The notes below the pieces were generated by a model. It was not told the DNA's origin and did no database searches. It saw only the letters and a program-made list of their open reading frames with translations. Source: Parasedimentitalea marina (GTDB lineage Bacteria; Pseudomonadota; Alphaproteobacteria; Rhodobacterales; Rhodobacteraceae). Taken from it: 64,000 nt of DNA. Shown one piece after another: positions 8,999-16,744 of the stretch (positions are counted from its first letter, which is position 1; the number at the start of each line of letters is the position of its first letter). The stretch spans positions 4,154,001 through 4,218,000 of the forward strand of contig NZ_CP033219.1 in assembly GCF_004006175.1 (NCBI RefSeq), given 5' to 3'. Both the position numbers and the translations under genes were made by a program.

Positions 8999-10060
8999 TT
9001 AACGCATCCAGGGGTAACCGTGATCATCACGTTCAGCGGTGTATTTAGCGATGAGGCCTCGATACTGCGTCAGAATTTCTGCCCCTTCCAGACCGGCGCC
9101 ATTCATTTGCTCGACCCAGGCATCAATATGCTTAGCGCCTGCTTCGATCAGCTGATCACGGTCCGCTTGTGGTAACTTGATCACCTCGACGCCGGTTTCC
9201 TTCATCGTTTCGATGGCAGCCGCATTTGCACTGGTGATCAGACGCCCAAACTCATCCGCCATAGCGCTGCCTGTCTCCAATAAGATGGTCTGCTCATCCG
9301 CGCTGAGTGTATCAAAGCTATCTTTGTTCATCATGATGCCAACACCGCCAACCTGGCCCCAATCGAGCAGAGTGTAGTTCTTCATCACTTCTTGCTGCTT
9401 GAGCGCGGTCACCGCATAGGAATAGCCCTGCGAACAATCGAGAAGGCCAGTGTCCAGCCCCTGATAGGCCTTATAGATGCTCATATTGACCATATTGCCG
9501 CCCATCTCACCGAACACACGACCATAGGCGCCGGTGCCGCGGATCTTGCGATCCTGGATATCACTGACTGAACGGATCGCGTCACCAGTGCAGCCAATAT
9601 GCACAGCCGACGTGGTGAAAGTACCGATATAGACCAGGTTCTTGTCTGCTAGATCGGCCTGAATTGCCGGCGAATTGCGCATCAACTCGTCCGTGGCGCG
9701 CATGCCAACCCAAGCGTCCGGGTTTTCCAATGGCAGATCTGCAATCCCATAGGCCTGCATTTCTTGAGGATAGTAGACTGCGATCACAGTGCCCATGTCG
9801 GCAACACCATCGCCAATGGACTGAACCGCCGCGTTCGCTTTGAACAAGGCACCACCCCATTGAATGTTCACCGACAGCGCCCCGCCCGAGGTCTCGCCAA
9901 CCTGATCCGCGAACCACTGCAGTGCCGCAGCACGCGCGCCACGGTTTGGGCCAGCCTCGCCGTGGATCAGCGTCGTTCCGGCAGATGCAATACCGGCTGC
10001 GGCGGCAATACCGGCACTCAAAATTGCCGATTTCACGCAGGTTTTAAGACGAGTGTTCAT
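8999..10060 (-). CDS. dctP: TRAP transporter periplasmic solute-binding protein (DctP family)
   Basis: 353 aa with a Sec signal peptide (positively charged start, hydrophobic AILSAGIAAAAGI core, likely cleavage after ..ASA near residue 27). The mature part has the DctP features: an early FADQVGETSGGALSVNI segment, the RKIRGTGAYGRVF region containing the arginine that normally grips the ligand carboxylate, and GLDTGLLDCSQ. It captures an organic acid in the periplasm for DctQM. It is the first gene of its operon, with a perfect TATAAT -10 and a dyad operator upstream. Confidence 0.95.
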   Translation of the reverse strand: MNTRLKTCVKSAILSAGIAAAAGIASAGTTLIHGEAGPNRGARAAALQWFADQVGETSGGALSVNIQWGGALFKANAAVQSIGDGVADMGTVIAVYYPQEMQAYGIADLPLENPDAWVGMRATDELMRNSPAIQADLADKNLVYIGTFTTSAVHIGCTGDAIRSVSDIQDRKIRGTGAYGRVFGEMGGNMVNMSIYKAYQGLDTGLLDCSQGYSYAVTALKQQEVMKNYTLLDWGQVGGVGIMMNKDSFDTLSADEQTILLETGSAMADEFGRLITSANAAAIETMKETGVEVIKLPQADRDQLIEAGAKHIDAWVEQMNGAGLEGAEILTQYRGLIAKYTAERDDHGYPWMR

Positions 10061-10079
10061 TGTGGTTATCTCCCATCAG

Positions 10080-10099
10080 TTCTACTATGCGGAATTATA
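10080..10099 (-). promoter_or_regulatory. dctP promoter -10 with overlapping IclR-type operator
   Basis: On the minus strand a perfect TATAAT lies at 10099-10094, about 34 bp before the dctP start. Directly downstream, and overlapping it, is TAATTCCGCATAGTAGAA (10097-10080), a dyad matching the site at 6223-6240 in 16 of 18 positions. A weaker copy (TTCTA..TATGC) follows at 10100-10114 on the plus strand. I see no good -35. A dyad covering the start of transcription suits repression, with release by inducer. Binding by the IclR protein is inferred. Confidence 0.5.
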
Positions 10100-10348
10100 T
10101 TCTAATTATGCAAACACTAGGCAGACTGTCCGTTAATCACAACAAAAAATTTCACACATCATTCTGAGGGCACAACGGAGGCGGGATACCACGTCCTGGA
10201 AGTCTCAACTCTTGGCATGGCCCATAGCTGTCTGCTGATCGCTGAAACTGAACAATCTCGGCCTTTTTGCTGGGATCTTAGTTGTGATGCCTGTGAGCTG
10301 GTTTTTGCCTCTATTTCGTTGAACCGGTAAGCGCGTCTTGTACCGCAG

Positions 10349-10377
10349 TTGAGTTTACAGGCCAAAGCGCCTATTTC
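10349..10377 (+). promoter_or_regulatory. Candidate sigma70-type promoter for the rnd-kdsD-lptCAB run
   Basis: TTGAGT (10349-10354) and TATTTC (10372-10377) are separated by 17 bp, 45 bp before the rnd start. Both hexamers are imperfect, so this is a pattern match of modest weight. It is nevertheless the best-placed candidate in the region. Confidence 0.35.
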
Positions 10378-10421
10378 CTGCGCAAGACGCCCAATGGTGG
10401 CAGCAACAAAGGACGACCCTA

Positions 10422-11036
10422 GTGGCCAATCATCTATATCAAAGCGACCTGCCAGACGGGCTTGACCTTGGCCCGATTGTTGCCATCGACTGCGAAACCA
10501 TGGGGTTGAACCCGCACCGCGACCGGTTGTGCGTGATCCAGATGTCAGGCGGAGATGGCAACGCGCATATTGTTCAGGTTTCAAAGGGACAGACCGAGGC
10601 CCCGAACCTGTGCCGGATGTTAGAAGATCCAGAGGTGCTGAAACTGTTCCACTTTGGACGATTTGACATTGCCGCAATGTTCAACGCCTTTGGCGCCCTA
10701 GCCGCACCTGTCTATTGCACAAAAATCGCCAGCCGTCTGGTCCGCACCTACACCGACCGTCACGGGTTGAAAAACCTGACGCATGAATTGATTGGTGTCG
10801 ATATTTCCAAACAGCAACAGATGAGCGACTGGGGTGCGCCGGAACTGACCAAGGCACAACTCGACTATGCCGCGTCGGACGTATTGCACCTGCACCGCCT
10901 GCGCTCTGCCCTGGATAAACGGCTGGCCCGCGAAGGTCGCACTGAAATGGCACAGGCCTGTTTCGATTTTCTGCCCATGCGCGCCAAGCTGGATCTCGCT
11001 GGTTGGCCCGAAACCGATATCTTTGCCCACGCATGA
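10422..11036 (+). CDS. rnd: Ribonuclease D-type 3'-5' exonuclease (short form)
   Basis: 204 aa from a GTG start with AGGA 8 nt upstream. It contains the DEDD exonuclease core only: IVAIDCETMGL (Exo I, D and E), FHFGRFDIAAMF (Exo II) and a late QLDYAASDVLHL (Exo III, Y..D), so the DEDDy metal ligands are present. E. coli RNase D has extra HRDC domains (about 375 aa); this one ends after the catalytic domain, as many alphaproteobacterial forms do. It trims RNA 3' ends. The stop overlaps the kdsD start (ATGA), so the genes are coupled. Confidence 0.9.
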   Translation: MANHLYQSDLPDGLDLGPIVAIDCETMGLNPHRDRLCVIQMSGGDGNAHIVQVSKGQTEAPNLCRMLEDPEVLKLFHFGRFDIAAMFNAFGALAAPVYCTKIASRLVRTYTDRHGLKNLTHELIGVDISKQQQMSDWGAPELTKAQLDYAASDVLHLHRLRSALDKRLAREGRTEMAQACFDFLPMRAKLDLAGWPETDIFAHA

Positions 11037-11992
11037 GCAATTTTCAGGATATCGCCCGCCGCGTCATCACCATCGAGTCGCAAGCGTTACAGCAACTGGC
11101 CGACGAGCTGGATGAAAGCTTTGATCGTGCGGTGGAAACACTGCTGAATGCCTCTGGCCGAGTGATTGTCTCGGGTATGGGCAAATCCGGCCACATCGCC
11201 CGTAAAATCGCCGCGACCTTGGCATCCACGGGCACTCCAGCGCATTTTGTGCACCCGGCCGAGGCCAGCCATGGTGATCTGGGTATGATGGCACAGGGCG
11301 ACGTTGTGCTGATGCTGTCCAATTCCGGCGAGACACCCGAATTGGCAGACATGATCGCCCATACCCGTCGCTTTGGTATTCCACTGATCGGAGTTGCCAG
11401 TCGCTCACAATCAACCTTGCTGAAACAATCTGACGTCGCACTGGTACTGCCCGCCGCCCCCGAGGCCTGCGGGTCTGGTTTTATACCAACAACTTCGACA
11501 ACTATGACCCTCGCCCTTGGCGACGCGTTGGCCGTTGGCCTGATGGAACACCGGAAATTCACACCCGAGAATTTCCGGGACTTCCATCCCGGTGGCAAGC
11601 TGGGTGCGCGCCTGTCCAAAGTGCGCGATTTGATGCATGGCGGTGACGCACTGCCAACCGTGCCACTGACGGCCCCAATGTCTGACACATTGATCGAAAT
11701 CAGCCAAAAAGGCTTTGGTGTCGCTGGGGTTACGGATACAGACGGGCGGCTCGCCGGTATCATCACCGACGGTGACTTGCGCCGCCATATGGAGGGACTG
11801 CTCTCCCTTACCGCAGCCGAAGTGATGACGGCCGCGCCTACCACTATCGCCCCTGGCGCCTTGGCCGAGGAAGCCGTGGCGATCATGAATCAGCGTAAAA
11901 TCACCTGTTTGTTTGTCGTGGATCCCGACACAAGCCAACCTGCCGAAGGCCTGTTGCACATTCACGACTGCCTGCGCGTTGGTCTGGGCTAG
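11033..11992 (+). CDS. kdsD: D-arabinose-5-phosphate isomerase (KpsF/GutQ family)
   Basis: 319 aa from the ATG at 11033, which overlaps the rnd stop; a longer frame starting at 11003 would run inside rnd and is rejected. Domains: SIS sugar-isomerase domain (about residues 35-170, with GMGKSGHIARKIAATLASTG and MLSNSGETPEL), then two CBS domains in the last third (LMHGGDALPTV.., ..VMTAAPTTIAPG). It converts ribulose-5-phosphate to arabinose-5-phosphate, the first step of Kdo synthesis for lipid A/LPS core. Being directly upstream of lptCAB fits an envelope role. Confidence 0.94.
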   Translation: MSNFQDIARRVITIESQALQQLADELDESFDRAVETLLNASGRVIVSGMGKSGHIARKIAATLASTGTPAHFVHPAEASHGDLGMMAQGDVVLMLSNSGETPELADMIAHTRRFGIPLIGVASRSQSTLLKQSDVALVLPAAPEACGSGFIPTTSTTMTLALGDALAVGLMEHRKFTPENFRDFHPGGKLGARLSKVRDLMHGGDALPTVPLTAPMSDTLIEISQKGFGVAGVTDTDGRLAGIITDGDLRRHMEGLLSLTAAEVMTAAPTTIAPGALAEEAVAIMNQRKITCLFVVDPDTSQPAEGLLHIHDCLRVGLG

Positions 11993-12011
11993 GGTACAGG
12001 GAAGCGCAGAC

Positions 12012-12611
12012 ATGGATCGCTATTCACGCATGGTAACCTACCTGAAGGTGCTGCTTCCCCTGGCGGCTCTGGGACTATTGTCAACGCTGTTTCTCATCTC
12101 GCGGGGCGCAAACACCGAAGCCACGATCCCATTCGCCGCGCATGAAATCGAAGAGCGTATGCGTGGTCAGCAGATCACAGCACCGTTCTTTTCCGGCACA
12201 ACGTCGCAGGGGGATGAAATCACCGTCACTGCCAGCATTGCGCGGCCAGGTGGACCCACCTCGCCTGCGGTAGCAACTGATTTGGTTGCCGTGATCAGCA
12301 CGGCCGATGGTGGCCGCCTGACGCTCAGCTCCGACACCGGTACAGTGCAACTGGAAAGTGACATTGCCAGTTTCTCTGGAAATGTTGAAATCGCGTCGGC
12401 CGCCGGGTTGCTGGTGACGACCGATCTGCTGAACGCGACCATCAGCGGTTTATCGGCCGACAGCCCCGGCCCAGTGCTGGCAACCGGCCCAATTGGCACA
12501 ATAAATGCCGGAACCATGCTATTGCGGACAAAAACCCAAGGGGGGCCGATGCATATGCTATTCAATAACGGAGTAAAACTGGTATACGATCCTAGAAAAT
12601 CAGAAAGATAA
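12012..12611 (+). CDS. lptC: LPS export protein LptC
   Basis: 199 aa from the ATG at 12012, with GGGAAG upstream; the longer frame from 11913 overlaps kdsD and is rejected. One N-terminal membrane segment (LKVLLPLAALGLLSTLFLI) anchors a periplasmic beta-jellyroll domain typical of LptC. It passes LPS from the LptB2FG complex to LptA. The gene stands between kdsD and lptA, the usual order. Sequence conservation in this family is low, so the call relies on topology, size and neighbours as well as similarity. Confidence 0.88.
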   Translation: MDRYSRMVTYLKVLLPLAALGLLSTLFLISRGANTEATIPFAAHEIEERMRGQQITAPFFSGTTSQGDEITVTASIARPGGPTSPAVATDLVAVISTADGGRLTLSSDTGTVQLESDIASFSGNVEIASAAGLLVTTDLLNATISGLSADSPGPVLATGPIGTINAGTMLLRTKTQGGPMHMLFNNGVKLVYDPRKSER

Positions 12612-12614
12612 CTT

Positions 12615-13109
12615 GTGACATATTTGCGTGCCTTGATATTCTCCCTGCCGTTGGCCCTTATTTCAAGCGCCGTCACGGCTCAGTCCGCCTCAATTGCCTT
12701 TGGGACGATCAAGGCCGATCCCACGTTGCCCGTGGAAGTCACCGCCGACGCGCTTGAAGTCAACCAAACGGACGGGTCCGCCGAATTTCAGGGCAATGTT
12801 CTGGTGATACAGGGCGTCATGCGCCTGTCGGCAGACACAGTTCTGGTCTCCTACAAGCCTGAGCAAAAAGGCATCGACCAGCTTGAGGCGATTGGCAACG
12901 TGATCCTGGTCAATGGCCCTGATGCCGCCGAGGCCGAACGTGCCGAATACACCATCGACAGTGGCACGGTTGTGATGACTGGCAATGTATTGCTCAGCCA
13001 GGGCAGCAGCACCCTGACCTCCAACCAGATGGTTGTGAACCTGAATGCAGGAACAGCCCAGATGTCAGGCCGCGTCAAAACCATACTCAATCCTGACGGT
13101 AGTAACTAG
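12615..13109 (+). CDS. lptA: LPS transport periplasmic protein LptA (OstA-like)
   Basis: 164 aa with a GTG start 3 nt after the lptC stop. A signal peptide (LRALIFSLPLALISSAVTAQ, cleavage near residue 22) precedes one OstA/LptA domain built of short repeating beta strands (..VEVTADALEVNQTDGSAEFQ.., ..GNVLLSQGSSTLTSNQMVV..). LptA monomers stack into a bridge carrying LPS across the periplasm. The stop directly abuts the lptB ATG, consistent with one transcript. Confidence 0.92.
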   Translation: MTYLRALIFSLPLALISSAVTAQSASIAFGTIKADPTLPVEVTADALEVNQTDGSAEFQGNVLVIQGVMRLSADTVLVSYKPEQKGIDQLEAIGNVILVNGPDAAEAERAEYTIDSGTVVMTGNVLLSQGSSTLTSNQMVVNLNAGTAQMSGRVKTILNPDGSN

Positions 13110-13868
13110 ATGGCCAAGCCGAATCTTACCGTCACTCCAGGATCCTCCGGTCTTAGGATCGAGAAGCTGCGTAAGTCCTACCGCAAGAAGGTGGTGATCC
13201 GTGACGTCTCCATGACGCTGGACCGTGGCGAAGTTGTTGCTCTGCTTGGCCCGAACGGCTCAGGGAAAACAACCAGTTTTTATGCCATCGCCGGTCTGAT
13301 CTTCCCTGAGGCAGGTAGGGTCACTATTGACGGACAAGATGTGACCACCTTGCCAATGTACCGCCGCGCCCGGATGGGCATCGGCTATCTACCACAGGAG
13401 ATGTCTATTTTTCGCGGGCTATCTGTCGAAGATAACATTTCCGCCGTGCTCGACATTGCCGTACCCCATGCTCATAAACGCCGCGAACGGCTCGAAGAAT
13501 TGCTGTCTGACTTCTCAATCGAACACCTGCGCCGCGCGCCCGCATTGGCGCTGTCCGGCGGCGAGCGGCGCCGGGTTGAAATCGCCCGTTGCCTGGCCGC
13601 AGACCCAAAATATTTACTACTCGACGAACCCTTTGCTGGTGTTGATCCCATCTCCGTTGGCGACATCCGCCACCTCGTTTCTGATCTCAAAAAACGTGGC
13701 ATCGGCGTCTTGATCACGGATCACAACGTCCGGGAAACTCTGGAAATCGTTGATCGCGCCTATATCCTTCACGACGGCCAGGTCCTGATGTCCGGCACTC
13801 CCGAGGACGTAGTCGAAAACGAAAATGTCCGACGCGTTTATCTGGGCGACAATTTCCGCATCTCCTGA
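13110..13868 (+). CDS. lptB: LPS export ABC transporter ATP-binding protein LptB
   Basis: 252 aa ABC ATPase with Walker [11 protein letters not shown]-loop region [17 protein letters not shown], signature [13 protein letters not shown], Walker [14 protein letters not shown] and switch H in TDHNVRETL. The [16 protein letters not shown] stretch is typical of LptB. It drives extraction of LPS from the inner membrane with LptFG, which are not in this window. In many proteobacteria rpoN follows lptB; here no gene follows for 274 bp, then hpf. Confidence 0.96.
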   Translation: MAKPNLTVTPGSSGLRIEKLRKSYRKKVVIRDVSMTLDRGEVVALLGPNGSGKTTSFYAIAGLIFPEAGRVTIDGQDVTTLPMYRRARMGIGYLPQEMSIFRGLSVEDNISAVLDIAVPHAHKRRERLEELLSDFSIEHLRRAPALALSGGERRRVEIARCLAADPKYLLLDEPFAGVDPISVGDIRHLVSDLKKRGIGVLITDHNVRETLEIVDRAYILHDGQVLMSGTPEDVVENENVRRVYLGDNFRIS

Positions 13869-14092
13869 CCCACTTACAACCATCACGGATCGGCCAGATC
13901 ACGCCGAACCCGATGAAAGGCCGCAGGGTAGTTGTCGGGTTTTGATTGACTCTCCCGCCATCTTGGCATCGAATTGATCTATGGCAAAAGATCCGTTTGA
14001 CGCACTCCCGGTTCAGACCTTGGAAACAAGGCCCGGTCGGATGCAACCATCGGTTTTGCTTATTCCCCGCGTCCAGAGTTAGATTTTTAGGT

Positions 14093-14105
14093 CGGACCCG
14101 GTCCG
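14093..14105. promoter_or_regulatory. Short perfect palindrome upstream of hpf
   Basis: CGGACC, one centre base, GGTCCG, 37 bp before the hpf start in the 274-bp gap after lptB. It could be a small operator or the base of a leader hairpin. No promoter hexamers stand out clearly around it. Confidence 0.3.
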
Positions 14106-14142
14106 GCTCAAGCTTTGGATGTCAATACGTGAAGGAGATCAC

Positions 14143-14706
14143 ATGCGTTACCAAATCAGCGGAAAACAGATCGACATTGGCACGGCCCTGCAAACTCATG
14201 TGCAGACCGAGCTGGGCGAGGCTGTGGCAAAATATGCCCAACGCCCGACCGATGCCAATGTGGTCTTTTCCCGTTCGGCGCATGAATATGTGTGCGAAGC
14301 AACTGTGCACCTGTCGACTGGGTTAACCGCGCAGGCCAGAGGGCACGAAACTGAGATCTATGCTGCGTTTGATAGCTGCTGCGAGAAAATGGAGACACAA
14401 CTTCGCCGCTACAAGCGCCGACTAAAAGACCACCATCGTGATCGTAGCGAGCCGGTTGAACTTTCAGCTGCCAGCTCTTATATCCTCGCTTCAGATAAGA
14501 CACCCACAGAAGAGGAACCGTCTTCACTGCAGCCAATCATCGTGGCCGAGATGGAGACCAAAATCCCCTCTCTGTCGGTTGGTGAAGCTGTGATGCAGAT
14601 GGAACTGGCGGGCGCTCCAGTGCTGATTTTTCGCCAAGAAGGACAAGATGGGCTAAATGTAGTCTATCGGCGAGACGACGGAAATATTGGCTGGATCGAT
14701 CCGTAA
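14143..14706 (+). CDS. hpf: Ribosome hibernation-promoting factor, long form (HPF/RaiA family)
   Basis: 187 aa from the ATG at 14143, which has GAAGGAG upstream; a start at 14119 would add eight residues without better signals. The N-terminal S30AE domain (about 1-100; MRYQISGKQIDIGTAL and the basic LRRYKRRLKDHHRD helix) is joined by a variable linker to the C-terminal dimerisation domain (VGEAVMQMELAGAPVLIF.., VVYRRDDGNIGWIDP). Long HPF alone pairs ribosomes into inactive 100S dimers in stationary phase. It precedes ptsN, a common pairing. Confidence 0.94.
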   Translation: MRYQISGKQIDIGTALQTHVQTELGEAVAKYAQRPTDANVVFSRSAHEYVCEATVHLSTGLTAQARGHETEIYAAFDSCCEKMETQLRRYKRRLKDHHRDRSEPVELSAASSYILASDKTPTEEEPSSLQPIIVAEMETKIPSLSVGEAVMQMELAGAPVLIFRQEGQDGLNVVYRRDDGNIGWIDP

Positions 14707-14721
14707 ATTTAGATTACCCTA

Positions 14722-14739
14722 GGTGCCCTTCGGGGCACC
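14722..14739 (+). terminator. GC-rich TTCG hairpin between hpf and ptsN
   Basis: GGTGCCC, loop TTCG, GGGCACC: a perfect 7-bp stem with the very stable UUCG tetraloop. No T-tract follows, so it may be a weak terminator, pause site or mRNA-stabilising end. The ptsN ribosome binding site lies 5 nt downstream, so readthrough is likely. Confidence 0.5.
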
Positions 14740-14757
14740 CAAGTGGAGCACAGGGCA

Positions 14758-15222
14758 ATGCAACTTTCCAATATCCTCAAGCCAGAGGCCGTGCGTGTTA
14801 TCGGCTCAGTCTCAAGCAAAAAGCGGCTGTTTCAGGAAATTGCTGACGTCGCAAACTCGGCCTATGCTCTACAGGCCCCCTCAACAGTCGAGGCCTTGCT
14901 GGATCGCGAGAGCCTCGGCCCCACTGGGGTTGGCCACGGTGTTGCTCTGCCCCATGCCAGAATCAGCGGTGTCGAAGATGTCATCGGGGTTTTTGTAATC
15001 CTGGAAAAACCACTCGACTTTGGCGCGGTTGACCGGCAACCCATCGATATTGCCTTTTCGCTGTTTGCCCCCGAAGATGCCGGGGTCGAACACCTCAAGG
15101 CACTGGCGCTGGTATCGCGCACCCTGCGCGAGCAAAGCTTTTGCACTAAACTGCGCGCCAATCCGGATGCGGCAACACTCTACACGATCCTCACCGAGAA
15201 TCAGTCAGTCCAGGCCGCCTGA
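14758..15222 (+). CDS. ptsN: PTS IIA-like nitrogen-regulatory protein PtsN (EIIA-Ntr)
   Basis: 154 aa from the ATG at 14758, with GGAG 9 nt upstream; a GTG at 14743 is the alternative. It is a single PTS EIIA type-2 domain with the phosphorylatable H66 in GHGVALPHAR. In the nitrogen PTS it receives phosphate from Ptr/NPr and regulates potassium transport, stress and nitrogen responses by protein contacts. It is likely cotranscribed with hpf. Confidence 0.94.
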   Translation: MQLSNILKPEAVRVIGSVSSKKRLFQEIADVANSAYALQAPSTVEALLDRESLGPTGVGHGVALPHARISGVEDVIGVFVILEKPLDFGAVDRQPIDIAFSLFAPEDAGVEHLKALALVSRTLREQSFCTKLRANPDAATLYTILTENQSVQAA

Positions 15223-15271
15223 ACCGGCTACCAAGATCCTCATTTCATCTGGCTAAAAATATCCCGGGGGA

Positions 15272-15289
15272 TTGGGGGCTGGCCCCCAA
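15272..15289. terminator. Hairpin between convergent ptsN and sulfotransferase genes
   Basis: TTGGGGG, loop CTGG, CCCCCAA, lying in the 88-bp gap between two convergent genes. No run of T follows on either strand (TTGATTT on the plus side is the nearest). It may act as a shared bidirectional terminator. The preceding CATTTCATCTGGCTAAAAAT block looks like one I associate with gene ends in roseobacters. Confidence 0.45.
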
Positions 15290-15310
15290 CTTGATTTCAG
15301 CCAACGGTCA

Positions 15311-16738
15311 CTATCGCCAGGGACCAAAACCAAACATTATATAATCACGTTGATAAATCTTGGCGACTTTCGCTTCCAGTTCTGCGTCATAAATATCATC
15401 CAAAGCATAGGGCCCGTCTGCGACGGCCAAGGCCACCTCACCCGGCTCCATACGACCTACTCGGCGCGCCAGATGCGGCAGTTCTTTGGCCAGCTCGTCC
15501 TCACGCAACACCAAATCTGGTGCACCCAATTCAGAAAACCCAGACAAAACCTGTGACTGGCTTGCCCAAGCAGAATCCACCCGTATGGCCGTTTGGCCAG
15601 CCAGGTTGGCCCGCAAGAAATCCAAAAAGCTCCCGAACGCAGCCCGGTGATCTGCCTTGCTGTAATTCTGGTTCGGACCATCTTTCGGGATCGGCAGTTT
15701 GAATCGCTTGCGCAGTGTTTCGCGAATCTTGCTAAAATTTCCTGCCCCAGCCGGAAGGATTTTTTCGCAAAACACCGAGTGCGCCCGCGCAACGGGATGG
15801 CGCAACACAGTAAAACTGCGATAGCCGGGATTACCGCGACGCCACAATCGCAACTTCTTTTGGTTCATTTTAGTCAGCAGCCCGTCTGCTTCAACGTGAT
15901 CCAATCCGGCCAGCCAATCCGTCACTTCCGCCACGGGTCCACCTTTGATTGGCATGTATAATAAAGGTGTCACGACCCCCGCGACGTATCCCGGCACCGA
16001 AGGACCCCGACGGGGTTCAAAATTTGGTGTACGGGTCAAGTTGAACCGATCCATCCCGGATAAGGCTGCTGTCATTTCTTCGACATTGGCGACCTTGGAC
16101 AAAACTGGCGCCGGGTTCTGCCGCTTTAAACTGTCATCCATCGCTTCCAGTGTTTCATTCACCCCCAACCAGTGGGCCAAGCCGTTCATCACATCGACAC
16201 TCTGCAAGTCTTCATATGAAATATAAAACGCCGCCTGCCCGCTTTTTTGCAGCCGGTTCAAAAGCAAGACCTGAAAATCCTGCAGGGCCTCAACGTGGCC
16301 GGAAAACTCTGCCCCATCAAAGTCTGCCAGCGCCTCTCTGCGGCGCGTCACATTGGTCAGCTTCCATTGACCGGTGGTCCTGGCAATTTTCCAGGACACA
16401 TAGCTGTCCAGCGGATTGCGGGTCAGAATAATCTTGGCACATCGGGGATCTTCCAGCGCAATATCCAAAACCCGGGCATCATGATCATGAAAGTAGCGAA
16501 ATCCCCCCAATCCTTTGGACTGAGTTTTGATCGCCGCAATCAGCCGCGCCGGGTCCCTATCACGATCATCCTGGGTGATGCCCAGGATCTCAGTCTTGTT
16601 GGGATAGCCGATGAAATGAGGGTTAAACGCCTCACCATGACACAAGACACTGTCAAAGGCGTTCAGGTTAACTTCCAGAAAATTGGACCCTGTCCGCATT
16701 TCAGCAAATACTATGAAGTAATCAAATTGGTCAGTCAT
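15311..16738 (-). CDS. Sulfotransferase-family protein, two tandem half-domains (NodH-like)
   Basis: 475 aa. The first half has a PAPS-binding loop EMRTGSNFLE near residue 13 and a 3'-phosphate motif RNPLDSYVSWKIA near residue 110, as in NodH/Stf0-like sulfotransferases. The second half (from about residue 300) has a further FTVLRHPVARAHSVF motif and ends ..YQRDYIMFGF, like the C-terminal part of Sulfotransfer_2 enzymes, but I see no second PAPS loop. It would transfer sulfate from PAPS to a carbohydrate. It is the third gene after GT2 and GT14 genes (6-nt gap). Acceptor unknown. Confidence 0.75.
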   Translation of the reverse strand: MTDQFDYFIVFAEMRTGSNFLEVNLNAFDSVLCHGEAFNPHFIGYPNKTEILGITQDDRDRDPARLIAAIKTQSKGLGGFRYFHDHDARVLDIALEDPRCAKIILTRNPLDSYVSWKIARTTGQWKLTNVTRRREALADFDGAEFSGHVEALQDFQVLLLNRLQKSGQAAFYISYEDLQSVDVMNGLAHWLGVNETLEAMDDSLKRQNPAPVLSKVANVEEMTAALSGMDRFNLTRTPNFEPRRGPSVPGYVAGVVTPLLYMPIKGGPVAEVTDWLAGLDHVEADGLLTKMNQKKLRLWRRGNPGYRSFTVLRHPVARAHSVFCEKILPAGAGNFSKIRETLRKRFKLPIPKDGPNQNYSKADHRAAFGSFLDFLRANLAGQTAIRVDSAWASQSQVLSGFSELGAPDLVLREDELAKELPHLARRVGRMEPGEVALAVADGPYALDDIYDAELEAKVAKIYQRDYIMFGFGPWR

Positions 16739-16744
16739 ACTGGA

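Larger units (their letters stand above)
10061..10421. other. Divergent intergenic region between dctP and rnd
   Basis: 361 bp without a supported gene. The left part (10080-10115) holds the dctP -10 and operator; the right end holds a candidate promoter for rnd. The middle, about 10120-10345, shows no convincing hairpin with T-tract and no open frame with a ribosome binding site. A 172-aa minus-strand open frame starting inside rnd crosses it, but is only the antisense shadow of rnd. Confidence 0.6.

Noticed and set aside
10159..10677. 172-aa minus-strand frame starting in rnd and crossing the intergenic region
   Set aside because: No motif or ribosome site, and half of it is antisense to conserved RNase D motifs.
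13960..13980. Sigma54-like TGGCAT..TTGA element after lptB
   Set aside because: The spacing between the TGGC and TTG blocks is one base short and the invariant GC of the -12 element is missing.
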